From contig JASAOO010003542.1 in assembly GCA_030849075.1 (NCBI GenBank), positions 1-64,000 of the forward strand: a DNA stretch of 64,000 nt, read 5' to 3'. The notes below the pieces were generated by a model. It was not told the origin of the DNA, did no database searches, and saw only the letters and a list, made by a program, of their open reading frames with translations. A program made the translations under genes and the position numbers. Of this stretch, positions 50,987 to 61,204 are shown in pieces (within the stretch, counting starts at the first letter, position 1; each line of letters begins with the position of its first letter). This stretch comes from Zelonia costaricensis (lineage: Eukaryota; Euglenozoa; Kinetoplastea; Trypanosomatida; Trypanosomatidae).

Positions 50987-51715
50987 GACGCCGGTGGGGG
51001 GAGGGGGGCAAAAAGGGCGGAAGAGGGTGGCCTGGAGGCAGCACTGTGAAGCAGCGCGGAGGGTACACGACACCGATGAAGCGCGGGGAGGGGTAGGGGG
51101 GTGGTATTAGTCGGCGATCAGCAGGTGAGACTGTGTTACGTGGGTGGTGCAGGCGTGGGCCGTGGAGGGAGAGGAGGTGGCGGGGGATGGGGGAGGGGGG
51201 AGGCCCTCATTGGCGAGAGCGCAATGGGCGGAGTGCGGAACGTCTCCTGATGTCGTCGCGCACACGCGCACGGCTCCCCGACGGCTGCTCAGCAGCTGAG
51301 AAGCGGGGAAATGGAGACAGAGGGGGTGGGCAACGCAGCGGTGAGGAGAAAGAGGCCCGCACACCGCACCCCTCTCCCCTGCACACGAGCGATGCAGTCC
51401 TGACCACACACACACACACACACAAGGGCGTGTGTCGGCACGGTGAACTTCCGTTTCTTCGGGTTTCTCTGTAACAACGCACGTACCCCACCCTCTCGAA
51501 CAACTACACACAGACAGAGACACACAAACAGACACGCGGGACTCCTCAGACTGCGTACGTTCGAGCGCGCTCGTCACACAGCACGGCAAAGTGTGCACAA
51601 CACGCGCCAACAATCCTGTCTGCGTGAGGAAAGGGAAAACGAAGAGGACCGCCGCGGGCACGTCGCACAACCTACGAGACACAAGCCGAGACGAGCCGTG
51701 GCGAGTTGGGCAGTT
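50987..51715. other. Intergenic IST1-RET2
   Basis: No gene seen. A (CA)n run lies at about 51407-51423 and CA/GA-rich sequence at about 51505-51535. Confidence 0.55.
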
Positions 51716-53284
51716 CTAGTCGAAGCGGCCACCACCCCCGCCTCCGCCACCGCCACCGCCGCGGTGGTGGTGGTGGCGCGAGGCGCCGGCCCGCTGCACG
51801 CCAAGCACCGTCCGCTCCGGCAGGTTGCTCGGCATGTACCGCTGCATCGCCGCCGCCGCCCGCGCGAACTCCTGCTTGACTTGGTTGAACTTGGCGACAT
51901 GCAGGTGGCGGCCGAGGTTGAGGCCGCCGATGCCGACGTCCTCGTACGGGTCCTCGATGCACAGCAGGTAGCTGAAGGTGCCCTGCTTGTGCTGCGGGAA
52001 GTTCCAGTTCATGTCGGCGCGGAGGGAGAGGCGGGGGCGGCTAAGGCTGATGACGTTCTTCTCGTAATCGAAGTAATGGGCGTAGTAGATGAAGAAGCCG
52101 TGCAGCAGCCGGCCCAGCGCCGCGGGGTCGCAGTCGCTGATGGGGGAGTAGTCGGGGTAGCGTGGCATGTGCACCGGGTGGCCCAGCGACCACGGGTCAA
52201 TCCAGCCCACCTGGTGCGTGGCGAAGAGGTAGTGCACGAACATCACCGTCACCGCGTAGGACGTGAGCATCCCCGACGTGCCGAGCCCCACGCCCGAGGC
52301 CTTGCCCCACGCCTTGGCTGCCATGGCCGCGTGGCGGGCAGCCGGTGGGCCGGTGTGCAGGTAGTGGCGCAGCAGGTAGCTGTTCTTGACGCCGTAGGCC
52401 ACAAACGAGATGTCCCACTTGTACATGAACACCTCGGGAGTGAAGCGGGGGTCGAGCACGTCGCGGGTGTAGTCCTCCCGCATGCCACGCGTCATGATGT
52501 GGCCGTCCGGGAAGAAGCCAACCGCCTCGATGGCCTGCTCGCGCGTCGTGCACTGCACCGCGCAGCGGCACCCGTACGTCGTCCGCTCGACCCAGATACC
52601 CTCCACGTTCTCGTGCCCCATCTTCATGGCAATGTACTCGAGGTCCTTCGCGCTCAGCAGGCGGTTGCGAATGTCCAGCAGCGCGGTCCGCGACCGGCGA
52701 TCCTCCTCCTCGGTCAGCACCGTGTATCGGGCCCTGGCCACCTTCTCGTCGTTGACGCTGCGGAGCTTCACGACCGGCGTGCGAGCCTCGGTGAGGTTCA
52801 AGAGGTGGTTGCGCAGGTAGTGCGGCATGTACCGCTTCACCACCGTCCACAGCTTATCCACTCGCTTCGCTTGCACGGCGTGGTCGGGGTACGGGTCGTC
52901 GAAGACGCAGGCGAGGTCGAGGTCGCTGCCCCACTCCATCTGTCCGTGCGTCACCATCGAGCCGCAGCAGTAGACCTTCGCATCCGGCGTCCACTTGTCG
53001 GCGAGGCCCTGCAGCTGCTGCTGGGCCCGAATCGCCGTGCGGAACATCTGCTCCGGCCCCATGCGCTTGTTGTTCTCGTCGAGCAGCGCGCGGCCCCACT
53101 GGGCGTAGTGGTCCTCGCTCGAGGCCATGTGCGACGCATAGCTCACCCCAGCGGACGGAGACGACGCCATCGCGTCCGCAGCGGCGGCCGCGTCGGGTGG
53201 GGCGGCGGCGGCTGCGGTGGTGGTCCCGCTGCGCAGCCCGCGCGTGACGGCCACATAAAGGCACAGCGGGGTGCGCGCGAGCAT
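51716..53284 (-). CDS. RET2: RNA-editing 3' terminal uridylyltransferase 2
   Basis: RET2 adds the U residues in guide-RNA-directed U-insertion editing of mitochondrial mRNAs, as part of the RNA editing core complex (editosome). The 522-aa product has the nucleotidyltransferase motif CCGSM (106-110), the catalytic pair Asp121/Asp123 in [10 protein letters not shown], and a third carboxylate at Asp291 in KWDISF. The 121-to-291 spacing of 170 equals the spacing between Asp97 and Asp267 of T. brucei RET2 (from memory). A middle domain sits between about 135 and 275 and the poly(A)-polymerase-like domain follows. Met at 53284 opens an Arg/Ala/Thr presequence suited to mitochondrial import. The C-terminus ends in four His followed by Arg and eleven Gly, an unusual tail. 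Confidence 0.93.
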   Translation of the reverse strand: MLARTPLCLYVAVTRGLRSGTTTAAAAAPPDAAAAADAMASSPSAGVSYASHMASSEDHYAQWGRALLDENNKRMGPEQMFRTAIRAQQQLQGLADKWTPDAKVYCCGSMVTHGQMEWGSDLDLACVFDDPYPDHAVQAKRVDKLWTVVKRYMPHYLRNHLLNLTEARTPVVKLRSVNDEKVARARYTVLTEEEDRRSRTALLDIRNRLLSAKDLEYIAMKMGHENVEGIWVERTTYGCRCAVQCTTREQAIEAVGFFPDGHIMTRGMREDYTRDVLDPRFTPEVFMYKWDISFVAYGVKNSYLLRHYLHTGPPAARHAAMAAKAWGKASGVGLGTSGMLTSYAVTVMFVHYLFATHQVGWIDPWSLGHPVHMPRYPDYSPISDCDPAALGRLLHGFFIYYAHYFDYEKNVISLSRPRLSLRADMNWNFPQHKQGTFSYLLCIEDPYEDVGIGGLNLGRHLHVAKFNQVKQEFARAAAAMQRYMPSNLPERTVLGVQRAGASRHHHHRGGGGGGGGGGGRFD

Positions 53285-53552
53285 CCTTGGGTCGGTGTAG
53301 GCAGAAAGGGGGTTGCGCTTGGAAGTCCGCCGTGGATGAGGCAATGCGACGGCCAGTTGGGTGCACCACGGCAACGCGGCTTGACTCTGCTGTGTGTGTG
53401 TGGTATTCGAAGATTCGGGGGCGGTGGCGAAAGGAAAGGTGGTTGGCATGGGCAGCGTACAAGCGAGAGGAGCGTTGGAGGCGCCGACACGAGTCGAGCC
53501 GGTGCCTTTGGCTTGGCGCGTCTTCGCGGGTGTGTGCGTGTCTGTGCGTGTC

Positions 53553-53595
<43 letters not shown>

Positions 53596-53730
53596 ATGGA
53601 CGTTATTCGAAGCGGTGCATTGAGGTTGAGTGTCCTGCCGCACACCCTCAGTGGAGGGGGGGGGGGGGCTATGCGCCGCATGAGAAGTGCCCTTCCCATC
53701 CCCACCGCACTCTCCTGCTCTCTCGCCGCG
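53285..53730. other. Intergenic RET2-ALKBH8-like
   Basis: No gene seen. It contains the longest microsatellite in the window (53556-53594) and G13 at 53656-53668. Confidence 0.6.
53556..53594. repeat. (GT)19 microsatellite
   Basis: Uninterrupted GT run of 39 bases on the plus strand, which reads (CA)n on the transcript, about 270 bases upstream of the RET2 start. Preceded by imperfect TGTGCG repeats from about 53530. Confidence 0.95.
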
Positions 53731-55290
53731 TCACTCCCCGTCACAGAGGGATGGGTAGGGGCACTCTGCCTTGACATGGCGCTGCGTCCGCCCGCGACGC
53801 CACGTCAGGCTCATGCGGTCGCCGCGTGTGAAGGTGGGCAGCAGCTCCGACAGCGTGTCCGTGCGCTTCTCCGCGATGCAGTGCGTCCAGCCATACCGCG
53901 CCTCGCCGGTCATGACCGCGAGGGAGCGGGGGGCGAGGAAGACGCCAACTGGCGCCGCCACCTCCGCCGGTGCGTCCCATCGCGAGAACTCCATCACCGT
54001 GTAGGATCCCAGCGAGACGATGAAGATGGCGTCGTCGAAGGCCTTGTGCGCGTCGACGTGCGTCGCAATCCCGCACGCCCCCATCTCGGTGTAGTCGTAG
54101 TAGTTCACCGTCAGCTGGTCGCACGGGTAGTCGCCCGGCCCGAACGGGAAGTCGCCAGCGATGCACACCCGGTCGTGCCCGGCAGCATCGTCCCGCACGC
54201 CGGGGTCGTTCTGCAAGCGCGCCTGCATCCAGCCGTAGAAGGACGGCCGCTCGTTCACCTCCACCCCCTCGTCCGTCAGCGCATTCACGCCGTAGCGGAA
54301 GCGGCGGTTGAAGTGTGCCACGCGGCGGCGGGAGAGGTACTCGAGCTGAAGCCCCTGACGCCCTGCGTGCAGCTCATTCCAAATCGCCTGCTCTTCCGCG
54401 GCCGACAGGAAGTCGGGCACCAGGAAGAGGCCAGGCACCTCACCCACCGGGCGAGCTGTGCACACGCGCACCGGCTCCGACGACGCGGCGGGCGCGCCTT
54501 GCGTGGAGGAAGTGGAGGGTCGCAGCAGCGACTCGACGCCGACGACAGGGCGCTGGAAGACGTGGTCGACACGCGCGCGCACGACGGCGACATCGCACGG
54601 GACGAGGTACAGGGTGCCGCAGCCCTTGTTGGCGGACGACGACGACGCCGCGGTGGTCGATGCAACAGACGACCCGCCCTTCCACAGAGCGGCTGTCTCC
54701 GGCACCTGCAGGACCACCACTTCCACGGCCGCGTCCTCCGTGCCGGTCTGCGTTGGCTTCTCGCCGCCGCAGTCGCCGACCTCGCTGACGCACGAGGAGG
54801 ACGCCCGGCTGGCCTTGGTGAAGCGGGCGAGCTCGCCGGCTGTGATGCTCACCACTGACACACCCGAGGCGGCGTCCGGCAGCCGCAGCGCGGCGTCGCA
54901 CAGCACAAACGGAAGCGTGGAGCTGTACTGCAGGATGCCGCGATGCAGTGGTGGGGCGGGTGTTGGCGTCGTGTCGTCACCAGAGAATCCTGCGGCGACA
55001 GGTGTGACACACAGCAGCCCGTGCGCCTGCAAGAGGTGCCGCAGGCCGTGCGGTGTGCAGCCGGCCAGGATGCCACCGTTGAGGGCCACGAACCCGGTTG
55101 CCTGCCGGTGCGGGACGAGCACGCGGGCCGCTAGCGCGGTAGGGCACTCGTGGTCGGGGCAGCCGCGTGGCGGGGCCGAGGCGGCGAGCGTGTGGACGAA
55201 GCGCACCAGCCACTTGGTGCACGCGAGCCGCGACTTTTTCAGCTGCCGCGGTGGCTGCACGAGCGGTGGCAGCGGCAGGCGGTCGGACAT
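53731..55290 (-). CDS. ALKBH8-like 2-oxoglutarate/Fe(II) oxygenase (RRM + AlkB)
   Basis: AlkB-family dioxygenase of the ALKBH8 type, which hydroxylates modified wobble uridines in tRNA. In the 519-aa product, LNGGILAGCTPHGLRHLL (70-87) resembles the RRM strand-helix of ALKBH8. The AlkB domain (about 285-505) has PGLFLVPDFLSAAEE, then THVDAHKAF with iron ligands His411 and Asp413, His470 in GWTHCIAEKRTD, and a final Arg-containing strand RMSLTWRRG. The human methyltransferase domain is absent. A Ser/Thr/Pro-rich insert lies between. Met 55290 is preferred over 55320 because the first AG after a 57-base pyrimidine tract falls between them (see finding). Confidence 0.87.
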   Translation of the reverse strand: MSDRLPLPPLVQPPRQLKKSRLACTKWLVRFVHTLAASAPPRGCPDHECPTALAARVLVPHRQATGFVALNGGILAGCTPHGLRHLLQAHGLLCVTPVAAGFSGDDTTPTPAPPLHRGILQYSSTLPFVLCDAALRLPDAASGVSVVSITAGELARFTKASRASSSCVSEVGDCGGEKPTQTGTEDAAVEVVVLQVPETAALWKGGSSVASTTAASSSSANKGCGTLYLVPCDVAVVRARVDHVFQRPVVGVESLLRPSTSSTQGAPAASSEPVRVCTARPVGEVPGLFLVPDFLSAAEEQAIWNELHAGRQGLQLEYLSRRRVAHFNRRFRYGVNALTDEGVEVNERPSFYGWMQARLQNDPGVRDDAAGHDRVCIAGDFPFGPGDYPCDQLTVNYYDYTEMGACGIATHVDAHKAFDDAIFIVSLGSYTVMEFSRWDAPAEVAAPVGVFLAPRSLAVMTGEARYGWTHCIAEKRTDTLSELLPTFTRGDRMSLTWRRGRTQRHVKAECPYPSLCDGE

Positions 55291-55296
55291 GGTCCG

Positions 55297-55377
55297 CTGC
55301 GCGAGTGGGGTACCCGTCATGGAGGGGGAGGAGGAGGGAGGGGGGGAGGAGGAGGGAGGGGGGGGAGGAGGGGAGGG
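55297..55377 (-). promoter_or_regulatory. Putative spliced-leader acceptor of the ALKBH8-like gene
   Basis: Positions 55321-55377 are 57 consecutive purines on the plus strand, hence an uninterrupted minus-strand pyrimidine tract. The first AG after it is at 55298-55297 (GCGCAG), six bases before the ATG at 55290. Inference; no transcript evidence. Confidence 0.5.
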
Positions 55378-55734
55378 CAAGTTGGAGGGGAGGACACGGC
55401 ACCATAGCGAGGCACGCGACTAGGCCCGCATGCAGGAGCAGAGGGGGTGCGCGGCCTGTCACATGACTGTGCCCTGGCGGGGGAGGGGGGGGGCGTGCGT
55501 GGTGCGCCAGCCACGATCGAGCATCGGAGGAGCGCCACGCTGCGCCGTCCCTCCACGTAAGTGTGTGTGCCTGACACACATGAGGGCCCCGTAACATCGT
55601 CTGTCTCGCGTTGCCTTTCCTGCGCTGACGCGGTGCACAAAAGCACCAACTCGCGAAGAACAGCAAGAGACAAGCGCAAACGCTAGAGGCAGCTGTAAAG
55701 ATGGAGGCACAAACCCACGTGGCAGCCATGCCGC
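55321..55734. other. Intergenic ALKBH8-like-97-aa protein
   Basis: No gene seen. Besides the 57-base pyrimidine tract, a G-rich stretch (55480-55492) gives a second possible tract with an AG near 55477. Confidence 0.55.
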
Positions 55735-56028
55735 CTACTGCCGCCGCTTCCTCTGGCACTCAGCGCAGAGGCAGATCTCGCAGTACCCGCAGTACCACGG
55801 TCGCACCTGCAGTATTGCGTCTGCCTGACGGATGAGCGGCTTGTGGCACACGTGGCACAGCGCCATGCCCTCGGCCATGACGGTGGGGATGCGCTTGGCC
55901 ACCTCGTACAGGTTTGCGGCGAAGCGGCCCTGGCGCTTGCAGTAGGGGCACTTCATCGGGACGCTGGCGGCCTGCTGCGCCTCCTTATAGTAGTCCCGCA
56001 TGACCTGGTGACTGCCTAGGCGGTCCAT
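55735..56028 (-). CDS. Small Cys-rich (probable zinc-binding) protein
   Basis: A 97-aa protein with Cys pairs at 27/30 (CPYC), 58/61 (CHVC), 80/83 (CGYC) and 88/91 (CAEC), plus Cys86. Four CxxC pairs can bind two zinc ions, probably in a cross-braced arrangement. The N-terminal 22 residues are helical, the middle (31-57) contains a basic amphipathic stretch, and the C-terminus ends QRKRRQ. I know no named family with this exact spacing. It sits between two RNA-modification genes, but the cluster is not functionally organised. The Cys spacing and the open frame make a real gene likely despite its size. Confidence 0.75.
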   Translation of the reverse strand: MDRLGSHQVMRDYYKEAQQAASVPMKCPYCKRQGRFAANLYEVAKRIPTVMAEGMALCHVCHKPLIRQADAILQVRPWYCGYCEICLCAECQRKRRQ

Positions 56029-56664
56029 CTCTGCTTGCCCTCTTCGCGGTGAGGCGACGCGGAGGAGCTAGACGAGCGAAACAGGGTTGAGAGGGGACGA
56101 GGAAGCAGAGCAACCCCTCCCACCGAATGTGTTGTGCAGCAGCAGCCCTGTGAGCTGCGCGGGGACGCGACACCAGGCAGTGGGGGCTCGCGGCACGCAG
56201 AGAACAAGAGATGGACAGTGCGCACGGAGGTGATGACATGTTCAAGAGAGGGACGCGGCACACCGCAAGTCCGGTGCGATGTCGCGGCGGGCGCGCCGTC
56301 TCGGCTTCCACGTGGCACCTGCCTCGCCCCCCGTCCACCGTCCATCCCCCCCCCCCGCGGCCTCGTCGCCGTTCTGGCGCAAATAGGGAAGCCTGTGCGA
56401 GCCAGCAAGGAGATCAATGGCGCCGCGTGTGTGGGTGTGCCATCAGAAGCCAGCACCCGTCTCTGTTTTCCGTTCACGCGCACACAACAGAAAACTGCGC
56501 TGAGCACTTCACATGTCCGACGCCCGCATTCTCCGCGAGTTGACACGTGTGTGGTTGTGCTTCTCTGCGTGCGTGTGTGTGTGTGTGTTTGTATGTGTCC
56601 TGTTGTCGCTGATTTAAGTTCGCTTCATCCAGTTTATCGTCGCCACGCAGACGTGCGACACGGC
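56029..56664. other. Intergenic 97-aa protein-pseudouridine synthase
   Basis: No gene seen. A C11 run is at 56346-56356 and a GT-rich run at about 56570-56595. Confidence 0.55.
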
Positions 56665-58584
56665 TCACCTGCGCTGCCGTCGGCGCGGGGGTGCGTCGTC
56701 GCCGTCCGAGTCGTCCTCACCACCACCACCGCCGCCGCCCGCGCCGTTCCCGCCATCGCCGTCGTACTCCCACGTGCGGGTGCGCTTCCACCAGCTCGCA
56801 AAGTACGCCTGCCGCATCGCTGCCGCCTCCTCCGCGGAGTCCGCGGCGTACACCCACCCGTCCTCGCCGCCATCGGGCACGCCGTCCTCCGGCTGCGCGG
56901 GTGTCGTCGCTGGCGCCTCCGTCTCGCGGTTTTGCCCCTCGCGCAGCGCCTTGCAGCCCGCGTCGAGGCGAATCGCCCGCACGTTCCAGTTGTGCACCCG
57001 CAGCAGCCGCAGAAAGACGGTCATCTCGCTGCTCTTTGGCCACGCGATGCGGGACGGCAGCACCGGCTTGTACTCCTTCATCTCAGCCAGGTGTGCGTCC
57101 TCGACAGACGTGTGCGGCCGCCGCACGGCAAGGGCGCGATCGCGCGCTGCGAGGATGTCGTCGAGAGGCGGCATCGTATTAAGGTCGACATCCACGATGT
57201 CGGCGGCGATCTGGTGGAAGGCGAAGGCCTCGGCTGCCTCGCTGACCGGGCCGCTCCACGCGGACTGCACCGTCGTGAAGCGCCCCGTCTGCCCTGCGCT
57301 GCCGGTGATGGAGCGGTCGTAGCCGTTGTAGGTGGACAGGGCGAGGTAGAGGTACGGCCCGGGTGCCAGCGGGGTCGTCACGCGCCGCTCGGGCGAGAAG
57401 GCGTCGACCAGGATCGACTCCCGTGCGCCGCGGCAGACGGCGAGCAGCGAGCCGACCACCTTGCGGATCATGTTGAGCAGGAAGGAGCCGCCCTCGATCT
57501 GGAAAAGAAGAAACGGCAGCACCGCCGTCTGAGCCGGCAGCGCTGCGGCACCTGCGGCACCACCAGCAGCAGCCGTTGTTGCCGGTCCCGGTGCTGAGGC
57601 GGGTGCCGGCGCGGCGCCCTCGCCGTCGGCGGGGGGTGGGGTGGGTGGGTGGGCGGTGAGGTTGGCCTCGTACTCCGCGAGGCTGGCACCGTGCTGCACC
57701 GCACCGTCGGCGCCGCGGCACGGGAAGAAGAAGAGCCGCGGGCACACCTCGCTGCGGTAGATGACGCGGAGCGCCTCGTCCTTATCGGGCTGGATGACCT
57801 TGGCGCTCACCCCAGACCGGTTCGAGTCGATGTCGACGGAGAAGTTGTGGTAGCGCCGCGACCCGGTGAAGTGTGTGCGGAGCACCTCGTTGCACCGAGC
57901 GGTGCTCGCCTGCAAGTCGCGCAGCCACGACGGTGAAGGCGGCGAGGACGCGGCAGGGGCGGCGAGCTTCGCAAGATCCACGTACGCGACGTCGTGGTGT
58001 GTGTGATGCGCCGCGGCCGCGTCGATTGCCATGGACTGCAACTCCGCGAGGCAGCCGGGGTAGTACTTGTCCAGCGCCGCCCATGTGTCGCACGGTGGCA
58101 GGAACGCGTAGAGCGGGAGCATGTACCGGTACACCCGCCGGTTGCAGCAGTGGCGTGGGATGAAGCTCCCCGACAGCACCATGACGTGCGCAACCCGGAT
58201 CATCGGCGGCATCCGCGCGTTGAGCCGCGCGCGAATCCCCTCGCACTGCCCCACCTCAGCAAAGACGCTGTTCGGGATGAAGAGCGTGACCATGTTGCGC
58301 ACGGCATGCACGCCGCGGTCGGTGCGGCAGGAGCGCGCAAAGTGGTGGTGCTCGCCACCTGGGCGGCCTCGTACCACCTCGGCAATGATGTCGGCGTCCT
58401 TGAGAGCGTGGATGAGCACGCCCTCCACGGTGTGACACGTTGGCGCGTGCGCCTGGAACTGCAGCCCGCGAAACCCGCTGCCGCTGTACTGCAGGCACAG
58501 CCCGAGGTGCGTGTGGTCCTTCGGCGCCTTGCCCACCGTCATGCGCCGCGGATCGGGCCGGCGCCGCCCCCCTTTGCACCCCAT
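56665..58584 (-). CDS. TruA/PUS1-type tRNA pseudouridine synthase
   Basis: Converts uridine to pseudouridine in tRNA (and possibly other RNAs). The 639-aa product has the TruA/PUS1 N-terminal block LQYSGSGFRGLQFQ (31-44), TVEGVLIHAL (52-61), and the catalytic motif RTDRGVHAV (87-95) with nucleophile Asp89. Later landmarks include VYRYMLP and the conserved Phe/His segment FTGSRRYHNFS. Insertions rich in Ala/Pro (about 375-405) and a long C-terminal extension ending in a Gly-rich, acidic and Arg-rich tail make it longer than yeast Pus1 (544 aa). I see no clear presequence, so nuclear or cytosolic action is more likely than mitochondrial. A second Met is at residue 15. PUS1 versus PUS3 cannot be settled by eye. 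Confidence 0.88.
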   Translation of the reverse strand: MGCKGGRRRPDPRRMTVGKAPKDHTHLGLCLQYSGSGFRGLQFQAHAPTCHTVEGVLIHALKDADIIAEVVRGRPGGEHHHFARSCRTDRGVHAVRNMVTLFIPNSVFAEVGQCEGIRARLNARMPPMIRVAHVMVLSGSFIPRHCCNRRVYRYMLPLYAFLPPCDTWAALDKYYPGCLAELQSMAIDAAAAHHTHHDVAYVDLAKLAAPAASSPPSPSWLRDLQASTARCNEVLRTHFTGSRRYHNFSVDIDSNRSGVSAKVIQPDKDEALRVIYRSEVCPRLFFFPCRGADGAVQHGASLAEYEANLTAHPPTPPPADGEGAAPAPASAPGPATTAAAGGAAGAAALPAQTAVLPFLLFQIEGGSFLLNMIRKVVGSLLAVCRGARESILVDAFSPERRVTTPLAPGPYLYLALSTYNGYDRSITGSAGQTGRFTTVQSAWSGPVSEAAEAFAFHQIAADIVDVDLNTMPPLDDILAARDRALAVRRPHTSVEDAHLAEMKEYKPVLPSRIAWPKSSEMTVFLRLLRVHNWNVRAIRLDAGCKALREGQNRETEAPATTPAQPEDGVPDGGEDGWVYAADSAEEAAAMRQAYFASWWKRTRTWEYDGDGGNGAGGGGGGGEDDSDGDDAPPRRRQRR

Positions 58585-59499
58585 GCTGCCCGGATGCCGC
58601 GAGGAGGAGAAGGGGCCTCGGTGACGGCGCTGTGGTGCTCCCCGCCGCAGGGTGCGAGACCGCGCCGCCTCTGTTCCCTTCCGTGGCCTCCGGTGCTGTG
58701 GATCCCCTCCCGCTCGCGGAAGGAAGAGTCACGCGAAAGAGGGGCGCTGTGGCAACGAGCGTCGTCTCACTTGCCACCCCGCGTCGGTGTGTGTGTACCG
58801 ACAGGAGTGACGAAGGCGGAGGGGGGAGGGGGGAGAAGGAGGAGTAGGAGCGAGTGGGAGGGGGGGGGGGCAGACAGCGTGCGTGATGTGGGTGACGGTA
58901 AAAGAAGGCACGAGGAGTCCTCTTCGTAGGAGAGCATCACGAGCGCGCCACGAAGCGGAATCGAGTCGGCATGCCGAGGTGCAGCGCATCCGACAACGTG
59001 ACGCACGGGCGACGCTGGTGGTCACAGAGGGACGGGTAGTGTGCGCTCGTCACTCTTGCGATACTGCACACAGGCATCGAATGTGCCTCAGGCGTGTGTC
59101 GTGGCACGCCCCGTCCACTTCGTAGTTTCGTTTGCTTTGCGTGGTGGAAGGCCGCACGAAGAAGGGAAGCCGAGAATAGATGTGATGGGCATTGCCGCAT
59201 CCACGCAGATGGGGACGGGGGGAGGGGCAGAGGGGATCAGGGACCCTCGCAGCGCCACCCCCCCCCCTCCTCCTGCAGGCGGACGCACCGAGGGATGGAG
59301 AAAGCTCATCAGCCCCGATGCCGCAGCGGCGGCGGCGGCTGTAAAACCCGTGAGGGGGGGGGAGGCAGAGAGCCGAATGCACCGAAGCGAGGCGCGCGGC
59401 CCACCGCCTGACCGCCAACCCCGTTCTCCCCCGCCCCGCCTCATCCCGCGCCTTGCCGCCCTACACCGCCGTCATAGCTGCTCCACACATGCACCGGGA
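58585..59499. other. Intergenic pseudouridine synthase-NUBP2
   Basis: No gene seen. G11 lies at 58860-58870 and purine-rich sequence at 58815-58860, upstream of the pseudouridine synthase on the transcript. Confidence 0.55.
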
Positions 59500-60375
59500 T
59501 CACGCGCTGGCGCGCTCCACCTGCCGCACAATGCAGTCGATGACCGCCGTGACCGCCTCCACGGTCTGCGAGGGCTCCTCCGTGACGAAGGCGCGGCCGC
59601 GGTCCTCGGCGAGGGAGAGGTTTGGGTCAATCGGAATGGCGCCGAGGAAGGCCACTTCGTACATCTCCGCCAGCTTGCGGCCGCCACCCTTGGAGAAAAT
59701 GTCCGTGCAGTGCGCGCAGTACGGGCACACAAAACCGGACATGTTCTCGACCACGCCGAGGCAGCGCAGGCCGAGCTTGTGGCAAAAGGACAGCTCCTTC
59801 TTCACGTCGTCGGTGGAGACGTCCTGCGGAGTGGTCACGACGACGGCGCCGGCGGGGTTGAAGTCGCGCAGGACTTCACACAGGGTCAAGTGCTCGTCGC
59901 TTGTGCCGGGCGGGGTGTCGATGATCAGGTAGTCCAGCGGGCCCCAGTTGACATCCGTGACGAACTGCTTGATCATCGCATCCTTCTTCGGCCCGCGCCA
60001 CACCACGGCGTCCTTGTCGCTCGGCAGCAGGTACGCAATCGACATCACCTTGAGGTCGGCCGCATCGGAGGCCGCCGGCGCATCACCGTCAACCCCGGCT
60101 GCGCCAGCCCGCAGCGACACCGGGATCCAGCCTTGCTCGCCACGATACACGTCGCGGCCCTCGAGGCCGCAGATCTTCGGCACGCTTGGGCCGCAAATAT
60201 CCACGTCCAGCAGACCGACCTGCTTGTGGTGCACATGGGTGAGGGCGAGGGCCAGCTGGCACGCCACGGTGGACTTGCCCACACCGCCCTTGCCACTCAG
60301 CACCAGAATAATGTGCTTCACCTGCGCCAAGCCAGTGGCCGCCGCAGGCACCGCGGCAGAGGACTGCGCCGACAT
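59500..60375 (-). CDS. NUBP2: NUBP2/Cfd1-like cytosolic Fe-S cluster assembly NTPase
   Basis: Scaffold P-loop NTPase of the cytosolic iron-sulfur assembly pathway; works as a complex with Nbp35/NUBP1. The 291-aa product has the deviant Walker A GKGGVGKST (28-36), DVDICGPSVP (57-66), IDTPPGTSDEH (152-162) and the C-terminal bridging cluster site CPYCAHC with Cys217, Cys220 and Cys223. The N-terminal four-Cys ferredoxin-like domain of NUBP1 is absent, which identifies the NUBP2/Cfd1 type. A short Asp/Ala loop at about 93-107 is an insertion. No targeting signal is seen, consistent with the cytosol, and Met at 60375 lies close to the first conserved strand. Confidence 0.94.
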   Translation of the reverse strand: MSAQSSAAVPAAATGLAQVKHIILVLSGKGGVGKSTVACQLALALTHVHHKQVGLLDVDICGPSVPKICGLEGRDVYRGEQGWIPVSLRAGAAGVDGDAPAASDAADLKVMSIAYLLPSDKDAVVWRGPKKDAMIKQFVTDVNWGPLDYLIIDTPPGTSDEHLTLCEVLRDFNPAGAVVVTTPQDVSTDDVKKELSFCHKLGLRCLGVVENMSGFVCPYCAHCTDIFSKGGGRKLAEMYEVAFLGAIPIDPNLSLAEDRGRAFVTEEPSQTVEAVTAVIDCIVRQVERASA

Positions 60376-60831
60376 GCTGCGAGCAGCCGGGGTCAGGGAG
60401 TGTGAGCGGACGGTGCGATGGCGGTGTGCTTAGCGGGAGCGCTTGTGTGGACTTGGATCGTCGACGTAGATATTGGGCACCTCGTCGTCGGCCGCCGTGG
60501 ATGAGCGGCGAGGAGGGGAAAGAACTCTGTGGATCCGTGGGAGAGCGGCCCGCCTTCCGTAATATAAATGTGTGTGTGTGGGTCTGTGCGTGTGTTTGTG
60601 TGACGGTACGACGCGTCGATGCGGTGAGAGAGGCCCGCGCGGCACGGGAGGGAGGGAACACTGCGCCGGCCGCACGGAGAAAAAAAAAGACGGAGAGTGA
60701 ACGAGGAGTGTGGGGGTGAGAGAATGGACGAGGGCTGCAGTAAGCCCGAGAGAGATCAGCGCTGGTGATCTGGCAAACCACTTGCACGACGCACGCAGTC
60801 ACGCCGATGCGCAGCTTCGACTCTGCATCCG

Positions 60832-60868
<37 letters not shown>

Positions 60869-61204
60869 CGTATAGGCAGTCCGCGCCTGACGCGGTGCGC
60901 CTCGTGCGACGCCCCTCCCGCTTGCTTCGAACTCTGCTGCCCCCCCCCCCGTCCCCCGCCCCTCCCTCCTCCAAGAGACACACAGGAAGAGGGGGGGACA
61001 CGCGGGTGGGGGGGGGGGGGCATCCATCTGACTTGGGTGTTTACTGCGTTATGCGCGCTCTCCCGCTACCCTCAATGTGTGCGCGTGGGTGTATGTGTGT
61101 AAGTTTCAACTTGCGCCATGTTGCGGGGCCGTGACGCGGCGAAAACGAGGAGTGCGCCAGCTGCGCGCAGGGGGCGAAGGCGCACCACGCTGGCGCCACC
61201 GCGA
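60376..61204. other. Intergenic NUBP2-one-TM protein
   Basis: No gene seen. It contains (GT)17 at 60834-60867, C11 at 60940-60950 and G13 at 61008-61020. Confidence 0.6.
60834..60867. repeat. (GT)17 microsatellite
   Basis: Uninterrupted dinucleotide run of 34 bases in the NUBP2 upstream region, where the transcript reads (CA)n. Confidence 0.9.

Noticed and set aside
55291..55380. N-terminal extension MPSPPPPPPSSS of the ALKBH8-like protein
   Set aside because: It is the translation of the 57-base pyrimidine tract upstream of the likely splice acceptor, not protein sequence.
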